Assembly: GCF_014193425.1 (NCBI RefSeq)
Contig: NZ_JACHZG010000002.1
Location: 62,001 to 126,000, forward strand
Direction: 5' to 3'
From: Microlunatus antarcticus
GTDB lineage: Bacteria; Actinomycetota; Actinomycetes; Propionibacteriales; Propionibacteriaceae
Length of the DNA: 64,000 bases
Shown here: piece after piece, positions 13,641 to 26,380 of the stretch
Layout of the letters: every line of letters begins with the position of its first letter
Position numbering within the stretch: the first letter of the stretch is position 1
Made by a program: the position numbers and the translations under genes
Notes under the pieces: model-generated
Database searches by the model: none
Told to the model about the DNA's origin: nothing
The model's input: only the letters and a program-made list of their open reading frames with translations

Positions 13641-15202
13641 CAGCGGGTTCCTCCCACGAGCGGGGCGGGGTCGCTGACGCCCACCGAGGTCTGGAGCAGC
13701 GCGGTCGACGGCTCGATCAGCGCGAGCACCGGCTTCGGGTACACCCCGAGCACGAGGATCAGCACGACCAGCGGCGCGATGGCCAGCCGTTCGCGGGTGC
13801 TCACCTCGGTCACGGTCGCGGCCACCGCCGGAGCGACCGGCCCGGTCATCGTCCGCTGGTAGGTCACGAGGATGTAGAGCGCGGCCAGCACGATCGCCAG
13901 GGTGGCGACCCCCGCGTACACGGGGTGCTTGCCGAACGTGCCGGCCAGCACCATGAACTCCGACACGAAGCTCGACAGACCCGGCAGCGACAGCGTCGAC
14001 AGCCCGGCGAAGAGCAGCAGCCCGGCGGCGACCGGCGCCACCTTCTGCACCCCGCCGAAGTCGGCGATGTCGGCCGACCCACGCCGCTTGACCAGGTAGC
14101 CGGCGACCAGGAACAGCGCCGCCGTGGAGAGCCCGTGGTTGAGCATGTAGAACGTCGAGCCGGTGAGCGTCTGGCGGGTCAGCACGAAGATGCCCAGCAC
14201 GATGAAGCCGAAGTGGCTGATCGAGGTGTAGGCGACGAACCGCATCAGGTTCTTGGAGCCGATGGCCAGGACCGCGCCGTAGACGATCGACAGCACCGCG
14301 AGCACGATCACCACCGGGGTGGCCCACTGGCTCGCCTCGGGGAAGAGGCCGAGGCAGAACCGGATCATCCCGAAGGTGCCGATCTTGTCCATGATCCCGA
14401 CCATCATCGTGGCGCCGCCGGGGCTCGACTGCTCGGCCGCGTCGGGCAGCCAGGTGTGCAGCGGGACCAGCGGGGCCTTGATCGCGAAGGCGAACATGAA
14501 GCCGATGAACAGCCAGCGCTCCTGGCCCGTCCCGAGGGTCAGCCCGCTGAGGTCGGACAGCAGGTAGCTCGGCGTGCCGACCTGGGCGGAGGCGACGTAG
14601 AGCCCGATGACCGAGGCCAGCATCACGAAGCCACCGAGCAGGCCGAAGATCAGGAACTTGGCCGCGGCCTTCGAGCGGCGGGCGCCGGGGCCGAAGCCGC
14701 CGATGAGGAAGTACATCGGGACGAGGACGACCTCGAAGAACACGTAGAACAGGAAGACGTCGGTGGCCAGGAAGAGGTAGAGCGCGCAGGTCTGCACGGC
14801 CAGAACGAGGGCGAAGAAGACCTTGCTGTCGTAGCGGGCGGGCTCACCGGCCGGCCGTACGGTCCCGGGCGCCGGGACGCGGTCGTAGTCGCCCCAGGTG
14901 GCCAGGACGACGACGGGCGTCACGATCGAGGCGAGCAGCACGAGCGTCGCGCCGATGCCGTCGAGGCCCAGGGCGTAGTGCGCGCCGAGCGGGCCGATCC
15001 AGACGACGTCCTCGCTCAGCTCCATCCCGCCGCCGCCGCGGAGGCCGACGGTCAGCACGACGGCGAGCACGACCGTGACGAGCGAGGTGGCGAGCGCGAC
15101 GACCTTGGCGGCGCCGCTGCGTCCGAGCAGCACGACGACCGCACCGAGCGCCGGCAGCAGGGCCAGGACGGTGAGCCAGGGGACTCCGGAGGTGGTGTTC
15201 AT
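13640..15202 (-). CDS. nuoM: NADH-quinone oxidoreductase subunit M
   Basis: 520 residues from ATG 15202. Antiporter-like membrane subunit with about 14 spans; the signature LVPLHTWLPDAAEQSSPGG followed by MVGIMDKIGTFGMIR carries the channel Lys and neighbouring residues of the family. LAIGSKNLMRFVAYTSISHFG is the second conserved helix pair. It couples quinone reduction to proton pumping together with NuoL and NuoN. Ten bases separate it from nuoL and one base overlaps nuoN. Confidence 0.95.
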   Translation of the reverse strand: MNTTSGVPWLTVLALLPALGAVVVLLGRSGAAKVVALATSLVTVVLAVVLTVGLRGGGGMELSEDVVWIGPLGAHYALGLDGIGATLVLLASIVTPVVVLATWGDYDRVPAPGTVRPAGEPARYDSKVFFALVLAVQTCALYLFLATDVFLFYVFFEVVLVPMYFLIGGFGPGARRSKAAAKFLIFGLLGGFVMLASVIGLYVASAQVGTPSYLLSDLSGLTLGTGQERWLFIGFMFAFAIKAPLVPLHTWLPDAAEQSSPGGATMMVGIMDKIGTFGMIRFCLGLFPEASQWATPVVIVLAVLSIVYGAVLAIGSKNLMRFVAYTSISHFGFIVLGIFVLTRQTLTGSTFYMLNHGLSTAALFLVAGYLVKRRGSADIADFGGVQKVAPVAAGLLLFAGLSTLSLPGLSSFVSEFMVLAGTFGKHPVYAGVATLAIVLAALYILVTYQRTMTGPVAPAVAATVTEVSTRERLAIAPLVVLILVLGVYPKPVLALIEPSTALLQTSVGVSDPAPLVGGTR

Positions 15203-15212
15203 GCGTCCTTCC

Positions 15213-17117
15213 TCAGCCCAGCCGGCCGAGCAGGATGATGGCGCCGACGACGGCCGCGCCGGCGGTCATGGTGAGGGCGTACGAGCGGACGAAGCCGTTC
15301 TGCACGCGCCGCAGCCGTTCGGAGAAGCCGCTGATCACCGTGCCGGTGCCGTTCGCGACTCCGTCGACCACGCCCGCGTCGAAGCGGGTGATGTCACTGG
15401 TCATCCGGATGCCCGGGCGCATGAAGACCGCCTCGTTGAAGGCGTCGCCGTAGAGGTCGCGCCGACCGGCCCGGACGAAGGGCGAGCGGGTCGCGGGCTG
15501 CACGTCGGCGATCGCCTTCTGCGGCCCGAAGAAGACGAAGCTGACGGCGATGCCGGCCACCACGACGGCCATGGTCACGAAGCCGATCACCGTCGGGTGG
15601 ATGAGGCCCTCGGTCTCGGCCTCGCCCTGCACCGCCGGGTTCAGCCACTCGGCGATCCAGCCGTTGAGGACGAGCCCGCCCACGACGGACGCGGCACCGA
15701 GGACGATCAACGGGATCGTCATCGTCAGCGGCGACTCGTGCGGGTGCACGTTCTTGCGCCACCGCTTGTCCCCGGCGAAGGTCATCAGCATCAGCCGCGT
15801 CATGTAGAACGCGGTCACGCCGGCCCCGATCAGCGCACAGGTGCCGGCGACCGGGCTCGCGTGGAACGCGGCCTCGATGATGTGGTCCTTGGAGTAGAAG
15901 CCGGCGAAGAACGGGAAGCCGATGATCGCCAGGTAGCCCGCGGCGAACGTGACGAAGGTGATCGGCAGCGCCCGCGCCAGCGCGCCGTAGTGGCGCATGT
16001 CGACGTCGTCGTCCATCGCGTGCATGACCGAGCCGGCGCCCAGGAACATGTTCGCCTTGAAGAAGCCGTGCGTGAGCAGGTGGAAGATCGCGAAGGCGTA
16101 CCCCGCCGGGCCGATCCCGGCGGCCAGCATCATGTAGCCGATCTGGCTCATCGTGGAGCCGGCCAGCACCTTCTTGATGTCGTCCTTGGCGCAGCCGATC
16201 CAGGCGCCGAAGAGCAGGGTCACGGTCCCGACGATCACGACCACCTCGCTCGCGACGGGGGCGTGGAGGAAGATCGCGTGGCTGCGGACGACGAGGTAGA
16301 CGCCCGCCGTGACCATGGTGGCCGCGTGGATCAGGGCCGACACCGGGGTCGGGCCCTCCATCGCGTCGAGGAGCCAGGACTGGAGCGGGACCTGCGCCGA
16401 CTTGCCGCAGGCACCGAGCAGGAGCAGCAGCCCGAGCAGGGTGGCGAGCGGCACGCTCAGCCCGCCGATGCCGGCGTTCACGTCGACGAAGGCCGACGAG
16501 CCGAAGGCGGCGAGCATCAGCATCACGGCCAGCGACATCCCCATGTCGCCGACGCGGTTGACCACGAACGCCTTCTTGGCCGCCGTCGCCGCGCTCGGGC
16601 GCTCCTGCCAGAAGCCGATGAGCAGGTACGACGCGAGCCCGACGCCCTCCCAGCCGACGAACAGCACGAGGTAGTTGTCGGCGAGGACCAGCAGCAGCAT
16701 CGAGGCGATGAAGAGGTTCAGGAACCCGAAGAACCGCCGGCGCCGCGGGTCGTGCGCCATGTAACCGATCGAGTAGACGTGGATCAGGCTGCCGACGCCG
16801 GTGATCAGGAGCACGAAGACGATCGAGAGCTGGTCGAGCTGGAGCCCGACGCGGATGTTCCAGGCGCCCGAGGTGATCCAGTCGTACAGCGGCACGCTCA
16901 CCGAGCGCTGCGACTCCTCGCGGCCGAGCAGCTGCACGAAGTAGCAGAGCCCGATCGCGAACGACACGATCGGCGCCAGGGTGCCGAGGAAGTGGCCCCA
17001 GCGGTCGCCGGCCCTCCCGATCAGCAGGAGCACGGCGGCGCTGGCGGCCGGCACGGCGATCAGCAGCCAGGCCAGGGTGAAGAAGCCCGTCCCCAGGACG
17101 GGCGTCACGGTTTCCAT
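15213..17117 (-). CDS. nuoL: NADH-quinone oxidoreductase subunit L
   Basis: 634 residues from ATG 17117. The distal pump subunit of complex I, with about 16 hydrophobic segments and the long C-terminal part expected for the lateral helix. Typical motifs: [38 protein letters not shown] and [16 protein letters not shown]. The length matches the family (600-650). It is 16 bases downstream of nuoK and 10 bases upstream of nuoM. Confidence 0.95.
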   Translation of the reverse strand: METVTPVLGTGFFTLAWLLIAVPAASAAVLLLIGRAGDRWGHFLGTLAPIVSFAIGLCYFVQLLGREESQRSVSVPLYDWITSGAWNIRVGLQLDQLSIVFVLLITGVGSLIHVYSIGYMAHDPRRRRFFGFLNLFIASMLLLVLADNYLVLFVGWEGVGLASYLLIGFWQERPSAATAAKKAFVVNRVGDMGMSLAVMLMLAAFGSSAFVDVNAGIGGLSVPLATLLGLLLLLGACGKSAQVPLQSWLLDAMEGPTPVSALIHAATMVTAGVYLVVRSHAIFLHAPVASEVVVIVGTVTLLFGAWIGCAKDDIKKVLAGSTMSQIGYMMLAAGIGPAGYAFAIFHLLTHGFFKANMFLGAGSVMHAMDDDVDMRHYGALARALPITFVTFAAGYLAIIGFPFFAGFYSKDHIIEAAFHASPVAGTCALIGAGVTAFYMTRLMLMTFAGDKRWRKNVHPHESPLTMTIPLIVLGAASVVGGLVLNGWIAEWLNPAVQGEAETEGLIHPTVIGFVTMAVVVAGIAVSFVFFGPQKAIADVQPATRSPFVRAGRRDLYGDAFNEAVFMRPGIRMTSDITRFDAGVVDGVANGTGTVISGFSERLRRVQNGFVRSYALTMTAGAAVVGAIILLGRLG

Positions 17118-17133
17118 CGGGGTGCTCTGCCTT

Positions 17134-17430
17134 TCAGAACTTCAGCAGGTTGGCGTCGTCGATGGAGGCCGACCGCCGGGTCCGGAAGATGGTCACGATG
17201 ATCGCCAGGCCGACCACGACCTCGGCGGCGGCCACCACCATGACGAAGAAGGCCGCGATCTGGCCGTCCAACGCGCCGTTCTTGTGCGAGAAGGCGACGA
17301 GGGCGAGGTTCGAGGCGTTGAGCATCAGCTCGACGCACATGAAGGCGACGATCGCGTTGCGCCGGGTCATGAACCCGATCGTGCCGATCGCGAAGAGGAT
17401 CGCCGACAGGACGATGTAGTGGTCGGTCAT
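17134..17430 (-). CDS. nuoK: NADH-quinone oxidoreductase subunit K
   Basis: 98 residues from ATG 17430, three membrane spans. The conserved Glu residues of the proton path are in [15 protein letters not shown] and [28 protein letters not shown] is the family signature (E. coli NuoK is 100 residues). It lies between nuoJ (13-base gap) and nuoL (16-base gap). Confidence 0.95.
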   Translation of the reverse strand: MTDHYIVLSAILFAIGTIGFMTRRNAIVAFMCVELMLNASNLALVAFSHKNGALDGQIAAFFVMVVAAAEVVVGLAIIVTIFRTRRSASIDDANLLKF

Positions 17431-17443
17431 GCTGCGTCCCCCG

Positions 17444-18349
17444 TCACTCCGTGCCTCCGTCGGGCTCGGCCCCGGGGCCCGGGGTGTCGCCCCGATGACC
17501 CCCGTGCTTCTGGTCCTCGATCGGCAGCAGGTCCGCCCGTCGGGTCAGGGCCGCACCGGGCTTCGTCACCTGCGGCAGCTCGCCGTCGGCCTGGAGCTCG
17601 GCGATCGTGCGCTGGATCGGGCGTACGAGGTCGCGCCGGTCCGGCTGGCCGCTGCGGTTGCGCAGCGTGGCCGAGACCGAGAGCTCGCTCAGGGTGCCGT
17701 CGGGGAGCATCGCCGGGGTGTCGACCGCGTTGTGCCGGGCGTAGACGCCGGGCGTCGGCAGCGGGCCCGGGTGCTGGCCGGTCTCGGCGTAGCGGCGCAT
17801 CCGCTCCCCCACCAGGTCGCCCTGGGTCTTGCGCTTGGTGAGGCGCTCACGGTGCGCCAGCACCATCGCACCGACCGCGGCGGTGATGAGCAGCGCGGAG
17901 GTCGCCTCGAAGGCGATGACGTACTTGGTGAAGATCAGGTTGGCCAGGCCCTGGACGTTCCCGCCGTACGCGGCGTTGTCCGCCCGCAGCCCGATGTCGG
18001 GACCCACGACGGCACGGCCGACGGCGAGGACCAGCAGCAGGCCGAAGCCCACGCCGGCCAGGACGGCGAGCGGACGCTGGCCGCGGATCGTCTCCACCAG
18101 CGAGTCCGCGGCGTCGACGCCGACGAGCATGAGGACGAAGAGGAAGAGCATGAGGATGGCGCCGGTGTAGACGATGATCTGCACGGCGAACAGGAACGGG
18201 GCGTCCAGCGCCGCGTACTGCACGGCCAGCGAGATCATCACCGCGGCCAGGCAGAGCGCGGAGTGCACCGGCTTGCGGGCCAGGATCATGCCGAGCGCAC
18301 CCAGCACCATGACCGGCGCGAGCAGCCAGAAGGCGATGGCGGGGCCCAT
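17444..18349 (-). CDS. nuoJ: NADH-quinone oxidoreductase subunit J
   Basis: 301 residues from ATG 18349, sharing one base with the nuoI stop (TGATG). Residues 1-170 hold five membrane spans with [23 protein letters not shown]-type and [20 protein letters not shown] segments typical of NuoJ. Beyond about residue 190 the protein carries a 110-residue soluble, charged and Pro-rich tail that E. coli NuoJ (184 residues) lacks. Long NuoJ tails occur in actinomycetes; the role of this one is unknown. Confidence 0.94.
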   Translation of the reverse strand: MGPAIAFWLLAPVMVLGALGMILARKPVHSALCLAAVMISLAVQYAALDAPFLFAVQIIVYTGAILMLFLFVLMLVGVDAADSLVETIRGQRPLAVLAGVGFGLLLVLAVGRAVVGPDIGLRADNAAYGGNVQGLANLIFTKYVIAFEATSALLITAAVGAMVLAHRERLTKRKTQGDLVGERMRRYAETGQHPGPLPTPGVYARHNAVDTPAMLPDGTLSELSVSATLRNRSGQPDRRDLVRPIQRTIAELQADGELPQVTKPGAALTRRADLLPIEDQKHGGHRGDTPGPGAEPDGGTE

Positions 18350-19008
18350 CAGAGGATCCCGCCGTTGCTCGTGTTCGGCTGGACGGAGCTGGTGCGGTCC
18401 TGCGGGTTCGGCCGGCCGCCCTGGTGCTTGCGCTTGTTCTCGTAGCCGGCGTTGACCGGCTCGGGGACGAAGCCGCTGATGTCACCCGCCCGGTCGTCGG
18501 GCGTGCCCATCGCGGGCAGGCCCATGAAGTAGACCTGCTCGTCGTCGCCGAGACGGCGCGGGTGCGGCGGCTGCTCCATGCCGGGCAGCAGCGGCCCGAG
18601 GAGGTCGTCCTTGTCGTAGATCAGGTCGGAACGGTTGTCGTTCGCCAGCTCGAACTCGTTGGTCATCGTGAGCGCCCGGGTCGGGCACGCCTCGATGCAC
18701 AGCCCGCACAGGATGCAGCGCAGGTAGTTGATCTGGTAGACGCGGCCGTAGCGCTCGCCCGGCGAGAAGCGTTCCTCGTCGGTGTTCTGGGCGCCCTCCA
18801 CGTAGATCGCATCCGCCGGGCAGGCCCAGGCGCACAGCTCGCAGCCGACGCACTTCTCGAGCCCGTCGGGCCAGCGGTTGAGCTGGTGCCGGCCGTGGAA
18901 CCGCGGCGCGGTCACCTTGGGCTTGTTCGGGTACTCCTCGGTGAAGGTCTTGCGGAACATCGTCTTGAACGTGACGCCGAAACCGGCGACCGGGTCGAAC
19001 AGACCCAT
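18349..19008 (-). CDS. nuoI: NADH-quinone oxidoreductase subunit I
   Basis: 219 residues from ATG 19008, sharing one base with nuoH. Two complete 4Fe-4S motifs of the 8-iron ferredoxin type are visible: [12 protein letters not shown] and [12 protein letters not shown], which bind clusters N6a and N6b on the path to quinone. The C-terminal 60 residues form a polar Gly/Pro/Asn-rich tail. Peripheral-arm subunit at the membrane junction. Confidence 0.96.
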   Translation of the reverse strand: MGLFDPVAGFGVTFKTMFRKTFTEEYPNKPKVTAPRFHGRHQLNRWPDGLEKCVGCELCAWACPADAIYVEGAQNTDEERFSPGERYGRVYQINYLRCILCGLCIEACPTRALTMTNEFELANDNRSDLIYDKDDLLGPLLPGMEQPPHPRRLGDDEQVYFMGLPAMGTPDDRAGDISGFVPEPVNAGYENKRKHQGGRPNPQDRTSSVQPNTSNGGIL

Positions 19009-20351
19009 CAGGAACGCCCTCTCTCGTACGTGTCGTCCGGATCGCGCTGGTACTCGGGCCCGTCGGCGTCGGTCGTCGAGCCGTCGGGTGAGGGCACAAG
19101 CCGTGCGAGCTCCGGCAGCACCTCGTCGCCCTGCGGCGGGACCGGAAAGCCGCCGGCGAAGGCGTCGAACTCCTCGGGCGCGGTCGGCGGCTCCTCCTCC
19201 TCCTCGCCCTTGGTGAAGAAGGTCGCCACGAGCAGCACCACGACGACCACGCCGAGCGCGCCCAGCAGCACGCCGCGGTTCACCCGCAGAGCCGCGATCA
19301 GGACGATCCAGACCAGGGAGATCGGGATGAGCCACTTCCAGCCGAAGCGCATGAACTGGTCGTAGCGCAGCCGGGGCAGGGTGCCGCGCAGCCAGACGAA
19401 GACGAACAGCAGCACCAGCATCTTGACCAGGAACCAGATGATGCCGAGGTAGCCGGCGTCGGCGCCGGGGATCAGGTTGAACGGGAAGATCGCGTGCCAG
19501 CCGCCGAGGAAGAGGGTCGTCGCGAGCGCCGAGACCGTGATCATGTTCATGTACTCGGCCATGAAGAACATGGCGAAGCGCATCGAGGAGTACTCGGTGT
19601 GGAAGCCGCCGACGAGCTCGCCCTCGGCCTCCGGCAGGTCGAAGGGGGCCCTGTTCGTCTCGCCCACCATCGAGATCAGGTAGATCACGAAGGACGGCAG
19701 CAGCTGCAGGCAGAACCAGATCGGGTACTGATGGCCGAAGATCTCCACGCGCGGGACGGCCTGCGCCGCGACGATCTCCGAGGTCGACAGCGAGCCCGCG
19801 TAGAGGAACACCCCGACCAGCGCCAGGCCCATCGCGACCTCGTAGCTGATCACCTGCGCGCTCGAGCGCAGGGAGCCGAGGAGCGCGTACGTGGAGCCCG
19901 ACGACCAGCCCGCGAGCACGATGCCGTACACGCCGACCGAGGCGAGGGCGACGATGAACAGCACCGAGACCGGCAGGTCGGTGACCTGCAGGGGCGTCGT
20001 GATGTTGGTGAACGGGACCTTGACCTCGCCGGCGATCGGAATCACCGAGATGGCCACGACGGCCGGGATCGCGGAGACGAACGGCGCGATCATGAAGACG
20101 ACCTTCTCGGCGGCCTTCGGGGTGAAGTCCTCCTTGAACATCAGCTTCATGCCGTCGGCGAGCGACTGCAGGGAACCGAAGGGGCCGTTCATGGTCGGGC
20201 CCTTGCGGTGCTGCATCAGGCCGACGACCTTGCGCTCGTACACGATCGTGAAGAGCGTCAGGACCATCAGCAGCACGAAGGCGAACAGGGCCTTGATCAG
20301 CACGACCCACCACAGGTCGTTGAAGAAGGGGGTCAGGTCGAGCGCGGTCAT
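19008..20351 (-). CDS. nuoH: NADH-quinone oxidoreductase subunit H
   Basis: 447 residues from ATG 20351, overlapping the nuoG stop by four bases (ATGA). Eight or so membrane spans. The signature [15 protein letters not shown] and the [20 protein letters not shown] loop line the quinone chamber. [21 protein letters not shown] is the conserved acidic region of the E-channel. The last 80 residues are a charged, Glu-rich cytoplasmic tail beyond the usual 320-residue core, as in other actinomycetes. Confidence 0.95.
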   Translation of the reverse strand: MTALDLTPFFNDLWWVVLIKALFAFVLLMVLTLFTIVYERKVVGLMQHRKGPTMNGPFGSLQSLADGMKLMFKEDFTPKAAEKVVFMIAPFVSAIPAVVAISVIPIAGEVKVPFTNITTPLQVTDLPVSVLFIVALASVGVYGIVLAGWSSGSTYALLGSLRSSAQVISYEVAMGLALVGVFLYAGSLSTSEIVAAQAVPRVEIFGHQYPIWFCLQLLPSFVIYLISMVGETNRAPFDLPEAEGELVGGFHTEYSSMRFAMFFMAEYMNMITVSALATTLFLGGWHAIFPFNLIPGADAGYLGIIWFLVKMLVLLFVFVWLRGTLPRLRYDQFMRFGWKWLIPISLVWIVLIAALRVNRGVLLGALGVVVVVLLVATFFTKGEEEEEPPTAPEEFDAFAGGFPVPPQGDEVLPELARLVPSPDGSTTDADGPEYQRDPDDTYERGRS

Positions 20352-22839
20352 GCGGTGGCCTCTGCTTCCTGCACGGGTCGGAGGACACGCACCTGCACGA
20401 GGTCGCCGGGCAGCAGGGCGAGGTGCTCGCCGACCCCGAGACCCGGTGCCCGGGCCGGGAGCCAGACGACCCCGTCGACCATGCTCGACTCCACGAGCAG
20501 CGGCAGCGCGAGCTCACCCCGGTCGTTCGTGAGGACGACGTCGGCACCGGCGACGCCGTCGGGGCCGGTCTCGATCCCGTACGTCGCCGCGGTCGTCGGG
20601 CTGAGCCGCGCGACGGGCGGCCGGGCCGTGGCCGCCAGGTACGGGTCCCCGGCCAGCGCGTGGCTGTCGTCGAGCAGCATCCGCCAGGTGGCCAGGACCA
20701 GCTGGTCGCCGCGGGCGGCGGCGGGCTCGCCGGGACCGAAGGCGGGCGCCGGCGCCGGGCTGCCGTCCCAGGGACCGAGCTCGTCGAGCTCGGCCAGGGC
20801 GGCGGCCGGGGTCCGGAAGCCGAGCGGCTTGCCGAGGGCGTCGGCCAGGGCGGCGAGCACCCGGAGGTCGGACATGGCGTTCGGGGACTCGAGCACGGCC
20901 GGGAACGAGCGGCGACGGCCCTCCCAGTCGACGAACGTGCCCGCGCGCTCGGCCATCAGCGACACCGGGAGCACGACGTCGGCGCGCTCGGTGACCGACG
21001 ACGCCCGCGTCTCCAGGCTGACGACGAAGCCGACGCGCTCGAGGCCGTCGAGCGCGGCGGCCGGGTCGGCCAGGTCGAACGGGTCGACCCCGCCGACGAC
21101 CAGCGCCGCGAGCTCGGCGTCCGCGGCGGAGACGAGCATCTCGTCGCCGTCGGTGCCCTCGTCCCGCGGCAGGGAGCCGATGCCCCAGGTGGAGGCGACG
21201 TCCACGCGGGCCGACGGGTCGGCCACCGGACGGCCGCCGGGCAGCAGGGTCGGCAGGCAGCCGGCCTCGACCGCACCGCGGTCGCCGGCCCGACGCGGGA
21301 CCCAGGCCAGCCGGGCGCCGGTGCGCTCGGCCAGGCGCAGGACCGCGCTCAGGGTGCCGGACAAGGCGGCGGCACGTTCGCCGACGAGGATGACGGAGCC
21401 GGAGTCCAGCTCTACCCCGGTGGCGCTGCTCCAGGCGTCCAGCCAGGCCGCCTCGGCGCCGGGGACGGTCGGGACGAGCGTCGAGCCGGCCTTGACGGCC
21501 CCCCGGGTGCGGTAGGGCGCGAGGGTCGCCGAGACGAGGCCGCGCTTGCGGTTCGCCTTGCGCAGGCGCAGGAAGATCGCGCCCGCCTCCTCCTCGGGCT
21601 CCAGGCAGACGAGCAGCACCGACGAGGCGGTCTCGAGGTCGCCGTACGTGACGCCGCACCCCGAGCCGGCGACGACGGCGGCCAGGAAGTCGGCCTCCTC
21701 GGCGCTGTGCGGACGGGAGCGGAAGTCGATCGAGTTCGTGCCGAGGACGCCGCGGGCCAGCTTGCTGTAGGCGTACGCGTCCTCGAGCGTCAGCCGGCCG
21801 CCGGTCAGGACGCCGATCCGGTTGCCGTGCTGGCCTGCGCCGGCGGCCAGCAGGCCCTCGGCGGCGACGTCGAGGGCCTCGGGCCAGGACGCGGGCCGCA
21901 GCACGCCGTCCTCGCGGACCAGCGGGCGGGTGAGGCGGTCGTCGCCGCGGCCGTACGCGAAGGCGAAGCGGTCCTTGTCGGTGATCCACTCCTCGTTGAC
22001 CTCGGGGTCGTCGCCCGAGAGCCGCCGCATGACCTTGCCGCGGCGGTGGTCGACACGGATCGCCGAGCCGCAGGCGTCGTGCTCGGCGACCGACGGCGTC
22101 GAGACGAGGTCGTACGGTCGGGCGCGGAAGCGGTACTCCGCGCTGGTCAGCGCCCCGACCGGGCAGATCTGGATCGTGTTGCCCGAGAAGTAGGACTGGA
22201 ACGGCTCGCGCTCGTAGATGCCGACCTGCTGCAGCGCCCCGCGCTCGATCAGCGAGATGAACGGGTCGCCGGCGACCTGCTCGGAGAAACGGGTGCAGCG
22301 CGCGCAGAGGACGCAGCGCTCGCGGTCGAGCAGCACGTTCGGCGAGATCGCGACGGGCTTGGGGTAGGTCCGCTTGACGTCGGTGAAGCGGCTCTCGCCG
22401 TAGCCGTTGCTCATGGCCTGGTTCTGCAGCGGGCACTCCCCGCCCTTGTCGCAGATCGGGCAGTCGAGCGGGTGGTTGACGAGCAGGAACTCCATGTTCC
22501 CGTGCTGCGCCTTGTCGGCGACCGGCGAGGTCACCTGCGTCTTGACGACCATGCCAGCTGCGACCTCGAGCGTGCAGGAGGCCTGCGGCTTGGGGATGCC
22601 GCGGCCGTTCCCGGCGTCGGGCACCTCGACGAGGCACTGGCGGCAGGCGCCGACCGGGTCGAGCAGCGGGTGGTCGCAGAAGCGCGGGATCGCGACGCCG
22701 ATGAGCTCGGCCGCGCGGATCACGAGCGTGCCCTTGGGCACGGAGACCTCGACGTCGTCGATGGTGAGCGTGATGAGGTCCTCGCGCTGGGCGAGCTCGC
22801 CCCCGCTGGTGGAGCCTGCCGGCGGCTTGGCGGTGACGG

Positions 22840-22843
<4 letters not shown>
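20348..22843 (-). CDS. nuoG: NADH-quinone oxidoreductase subunit G
   Basis: 831 residues from ATG 22843, overlapping nuoF by four bases. N-terminal 2Fe-2S ferredoxin domain ([20 protein letters not shown] and a later Cys), then the HxxxCxxCxxxxxC cluster site ([14 protein letters not shown]), then a 4Fe-4S pair (CVLCARC with ICPVGAL). The C-terminal half is a molybdopterin-oxidoreductase-like fold that in complex I binds no metal. The extra N7 cluster Cys set found in some bacteria is not intact: the matching place reads [12 protein letters not shown] with one Cys only. Peripheral-arm electron-transfer subunit. Confidence 0.95.
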
Positions 22844-24170
<1,327 letters not shown>

Positions 24171-24174
<4 letters not shown>

Positions 24175-24965
24175 GAGGTCTCCTCGTCCTGGTCGCTACG
24201 GAAGTCGGCGGGGTCGGGCGCGCTCCAGCCGTTCTCGGCGGCGATCCGGAGGCCCAGCCGGGAGGTCGGTCCGGACGTGGGGCCCTCGTCGGCGCGCCCG
24301 TCCGGGAACCCGGCGAGCACCCGCTCGGCCTGCTGCCAGCTCACGACGCGGGCGCCGCGGGTCGGGGTGACCTCGTCGCCGGCGCGCAGGGCGTCGACGA
24401 CCTCGCAGGCGCGCTGCGGCGTGGTCCGGTCGAAGAACTCCCAGTTGACCATCATCACCGGGGCCATGTCGCAGGCCGCGTTGCACTCGAGGTGCTCGAG
24501 CGTGACCATCCCGTCGTCGGTGGTCTCGTCGTTGCCGACCCCGAGGTGGCTCTGCAGCCGGGAGAAGACCTCGTCGCCGCCGAGCACCGCGCAGAGCGCC
24601 GTGGTGCAGACGCCGACGTGGTACTTCCCGACCGGCTTGCGCTTGTACATCGTGTAGAAGGTCGCGACCCCCGAGACGTCGGCGGTCGACAGCCCGAGCA
24701 GGTCGGCGCAGGCCTCGATCCCGGCCGGCGTCACCCGCCCCTCGACGCTCTGCACGAGGTGCAGCATCGGCAGCAGCGCAGACCGCGGCTGCGGGTAGCG
24801 CGCCGCGATCTGCAGCAGCTCCTCGCGCACGCCGTCGTCGATCAACGTCTCCGTCACCTCGTAGTCGAGGCTCGGCTCGTCGAAGTACGTCTTCATCTGG
24901 TGCTCGGGCGTGTGCTCCCCGTGCCGTCCGTCCGCGTCGGGACGCGGTTCCAGCAGCTCGCTCAT
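24171..24965 (-). CDS. nuoE: NADH-quinone oxidoreductase subunit E
   Basis: 264 residues from ATG 24965, overlapping nuoD by four bases. Thioredoxin-like 2Fe-2S protein: cluster N1a ligands are CTTALC and ECNAAC in the expected order. [13 protein letters not shown] is the family signature. E. coli NuoE is 166 residues; the extra length is a short N-terminal polar stretch and a C-terminal tail of about 75 residues with a [14 protein letters not shown] segment, as seen in other actinomycete NuoE proteins. Confidence 0.95.
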
Positions 24966-26380
24966 CGGTCGACACCACCCATCACCGGGTCGAGCGACGC
25001 GACGGCGACGACCACGTCGGAGACCATCGCGCCCTCGCAGAGCGCGGGCATGGCCTGCAGGTTCGCGAAGCTCGGGTCACGGAAGTGCGCCCGGAACGGT
25101 CGCGTCCCGCCGTCGCTCACCACGTGCGCACCGAGCTCGCCGCGGGGCGACTCGACCGGCACGTACGCCTGCCCCGGCGGCACGCGGAAGCCCTCGGTGA
25201 CGAGCTTGAAGTGGTGGATCAGCGCCTCCATGGACTGGCCCATGATGTGGCGGATGTGCTCGTTCGAGTTGCCCATGCCGTCGCTGCCGACGGCGAGCTG
25301 GGCGGGCCAGGCGATCTTGGGGTCGGCGATCATCACGGGCTGGCCCTCGGTGCGCTCGAGGCGCTCGACGCACTGCTCGACGATCTTGAGGCTCTCCCAC
25401 ATCTCGTTGACGCGGATGCGGAACCGCCCGTACGCGTCGGCGGTGTCCCAGGTCTGGACGTCGAAGTCGTACGTCTCGTAGCCGCAGTAGGGCTGCTTCT
25501 TGCGCAGGTCCCAGTCGTAGCCGGTGGCGCGCAGCGGCGGGCCGGTGACGCCGAGGGCCAGGCAGCCCGCGAGGTCGAGGTGCCCGACGCCGACGAGGCG
25601 GCCCTTGAAGATCGGGTTCTCGTTGCAGAAGGCGGCGTACTCGGGCAGGTGCTTGCGCATCCAGGCGACGAGGCCGCGGACCTTGTCGAGCCCGCCGACA
25701 GGCAGGTCCTGCGCGACGCCGCCCGGGCGGATGTACGCGTGGTTCATGCGCAGGCCGGTGATGGCCTCGAAGACGTCGAGGACCATCTCGCGCTCGCGGA
25801 AGCCGATGGTCATCACCGTCAGCGCGCCGATCTCCATGCCGCCGGTGGCGAGGCACACCAGGTGGGAGGAGATGCGGTTGAGCTCGAGCATCATCACGCG
25901 GATGACGCTGGCGCGCTCGGGGACCTGCTCCTCGATGTCGAGCAGCCGCTCCACGCCGAGGCAGTAGCTGGTCTCCTGGCTGAACGGGGACAGGTAGTCC
26001 ATCCGCGTGCAGAAGGTGACGCCCTGGGTCCAGGAGCGGAACTCCATGTTCTTCTCGATGCCGGTGTGCAGGTAGCCGATGCCGCAGCGGGCCTCGGTGA
26101 CCGACTCACCCTCCATCTCGAGGATCAGGCGTAGCACGCCGTGCGTCGACGGGTGCTGCGGACCCATGTTGACGACGATCCGCTCGTCGCCGCGCTCGGC
26201 CTGGTCGTCCGCGATCGTGTCCCAGTCCTGGCCCGTGACCGTGTAGACGTGGCCCTCGGCCGTGCCGGGCTCGCCGGCCGGTCCGGTGGCGAAGGGGTCT
26301 TCGCGGACGCCGTCGGGGTCGGCTGCCGGGTCGAACTGGGCCTTGCCCTCGGCGAAGGGTCCCGTGGTCGTGGTGCTCAT
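24962..26380 (-). CDS. nuoD: NADH-quinone oxidoreductase subunit D
   Basis: 472 residues from ATG 26380, overlapping nuoC by four bases. The 49-kDa-type subunit, related to NiFe hydrogenase large subunits but without metal ligands. [15 protein letters not shown] carries the quinone-site His, and [14 protein letters not shown]-type and [13 protein letters not shown] motifs are present (Tyr and surrounding residues of the headgroup pocket). It is separate from NuoC, not fused as in E. coli. Confidence 0.96.
   Translation of the reverse strand: MSTTTTGPFAEGKAQFDPAADPDGVREDPFATGPAGEPGTAEGHVYTVTGQDWDTIADDQAERGDERIVVNMGPQHPSTHGVLRLILEMEGESVTEARCGIGYLHTGIEKNMEFRSWTQGVTFCTRMDYLSPFSQETSYCLGVERLLDIEEQVPERASVIRVMMLELNRISSHLVCLATGGMEIGALTVMTIGFREREMVLDVFEAITGLRMNHAYIRPGGVAQDLPVGGLDKVRGLVAWMRKHLPEYAAFCNENPIFKGRLVGVGHLDLAGCLALGVTGPPLRATGYDWDLRKKQPYCGYETYDFDVQTWDTADAYGRFRIRVNEMWESLKIVEQCVERLERTEGQPVMIADPKIAWPAQLAVGSDGMGNSNEHIRHIMGQSMEALIHHFKLVTEGFRVPPGQAYVPVESPRGELGAHVVSDGGTRPFRAHFRDPSFANLQAMPALCEGAMVSDVVVAVASLDPVMGGVDR

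Noticed and set aside
12042-14327. 761-codon extended frame for nuoN
   Set aside because: The first 230 codons are another phase of nuoM; the ATG at 13640 with the TGATG overlap fits the family length.
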